From Lentimicrobiaceae bacterium (GTDB taxonomy: Bacteria > Bacteroidota > Bacteroidia > Bacteroidales > UBA4417): DNA of 32,851 bases. The stretch is from contig JAQVEX010000028.1 of the NCBI GenBank assembly GCA_028697555.1, positions 1 to 32,851 on the forward strand, read 5' to 3'. A model generated the notes under the pieces. It ran no database searches. It had not been told where the DNA came from and was given only the letters and a program-made list of their open reading frames with translations. Below are positions 32,213 through 32,851 of the stretch, piece after piece; the stretch's first letter is position 1; every line of letters starts with the position of its first letter. The position numbers and the translations under genes were made by a program.

Positions 32213-32851
32213 ATGAAAATGATTAAAATGAAAAATTTAATTTTGGTCCTTGTAGTTCTTTTCGCATTTGTTGGATGTAAAAAAGAGGATAATGAAACCG
32301 CAAAAAAGAGCAATGGACCTACTACTGAAGTTTTTGTTGCCGGCAACAAGGTTACAAAATACACAGATGTTCTACCATCACCAGCAGGAGGTGGAGGTAT
32401 ACTAACCCACGATAATGCCTATTTCTTTATTAGGATAGACGGACGTATTCCCGGATATACAGGAAGCCAAAATTCATCCAGTTACTATCCGGCAACATCA
32501 GGAGGCGGTACCTTGTGTTCTGCTCTTAACAATGGTTCCGTACTAAAGAATTACCCATACAACAACTTAGGTGGATATATGGGAATGACAGAATACGTGT
32601 ACGACCCAACCGGACAAGCAACTCAGTTGGCTTTAGTCAACGTTCCTACTTTGGACAATCTGTTGCAAGCCCACCAAGGAGCAGGTGCACCCTTGTCTCA
32701 ATACTTCACGGGCGTAGATATGAGCAAAATAAAATTTCTTTGGTACGTGGTAAAGAATCGTCCCAACGACTGGAATCCGCACTTAGGTGCAACGGGCAGA
32801 TGGAACATTGACGGCGTGTTGACCATGGACAATGTTATGGACGTTCGCCAC
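32213..32851 (+). CDS. Lipoprotein of unknown function, 3' end outside the window
   Basis: Open from ATG 32213 to the last base with no stop: 213 codons. The N-terminus is a lipoprotein signal with lipobox FVGC (Cys22; ATG 32228 is a possible later start). The mature part is rich in Gly, Asn, Tyr and Pro, with GGGGILTHDNAYFFIRIDGR, YYPATSGGGTL, and TGVDMSKIKFLWYVVKNRPN. I do not recognise the family. Its own promoter separates it from the upstream operon, though its location just after an export-type operon and its surface targeting make a functional link conceivable. Confidence 0.75.
   Translation, partial: MKMIKMKNLILVLVVLFAFVGCKKEDNETAKKSNGPTTEVFVAGNKVTKYTDVLPSPAGGGGILTHDNAYFFIRIDGRIPGYTGSQNSSSYYPATSGGGTLCSALNNGSVLKNYPYNNLGGYMGMTEYVYDPTGQATQLALVNVPTLDNLLQAHQGAGAPLSQYFTGVDMSKIKFLWYVVKNRPNDWNPHLGATGRWNIDGVLTMDNVMDVRH

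Overview
The window looks like a chromosomal segment of a low-GC member of the Bacteroidetes, probably class Bacteroidia. Reasons: most genes that start a transcript are preceded by the Bacteroidetes -7 promoter motif TAnnTTTG, several with a TTTG box 18-20 bp upstream; Shine-Dalgarno sequences are rare; and several families typical of the phylum are present (DUF4492 before cydA, a GH3/beta-lactamase fusion exoenzyme, a YaiO-type barrel, DUF4838, DUF1573). Rubrerythrin plus cytochrome bd suggests an anaerobe that meets small amounts of oxygen.

Layout. (1) 1-4511: the end of a rubrerythrin gene, then an AraC-type regulator followed by an ftsH-hdeD pair. Two 16-bp direct repeats spaced 21 bp lie just upstream of the ftsH promoter and look like the regulator's operator. 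(2) 4533-5521: a monocistronic urea transporter. (3) 5614-12640: an accessory region with a WYL-domain regulator, an unknown protein, a uracil-DNA-glycosylase-like protein, an unknown protein that shares a near-identical promoter/operator with the WYL gene, an AAA+ ATPase and a W-rich protein built of three ~180-residue repeats. The last two genes are bracketed by two copies of a 91-bp perfect repeat joined to heptanucleotide arrays. (4) 12889-14663: housekeeping-type run with a TRIC-family channel, rlmH and rdgB. (5) 14717-17653: secreted GH3/beta-lactamase fusion. (6) 17681-21331: tRNA-Leu(TAG) with its own promoter and terminator, a repeat-filled spacer, then DUF4492-cydA-cydB. (7) 21411-23315, minus strand: an ABC-F ATPase. 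(8) 23772-32043: a five-function operon of HEAT-repeat membrane protein (interrupted by one in-frame stop), processive GT2 glycosyltransferase, TPR/YaiO-barrel outer-membrane protein, DUF4838 lipoprotein and DUF1573 lipoprotein. (9) 32125-end: start of an unknown lipoprotein.

The most interesting system is region 8. Its gene order has the parts of a synthase-dependent exopolysaccharide export machine (inner-membrane synthase plus periplasmic TPR scaffold and outer-membrane barrel, as in PgaC/PgaA, or YaiP/YaiO of E. coli), but with a HEAT-repeat partner and a glycosidase-like lipoprotein in place of the known accessory subunits. The second most interesting is region 3, a possible conflict or defence-type cassette.

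A background feature runs through the non-coding DNA: most spacers from about 9.5 to 23.5 kb hold tandem heptanucleotides of several unrelated sequences (GTTGCGT, CCATCAC, GCYAAYR, GAACTCA, TAAYTTC). One array even encodes the last residues of the ABC-F protein.
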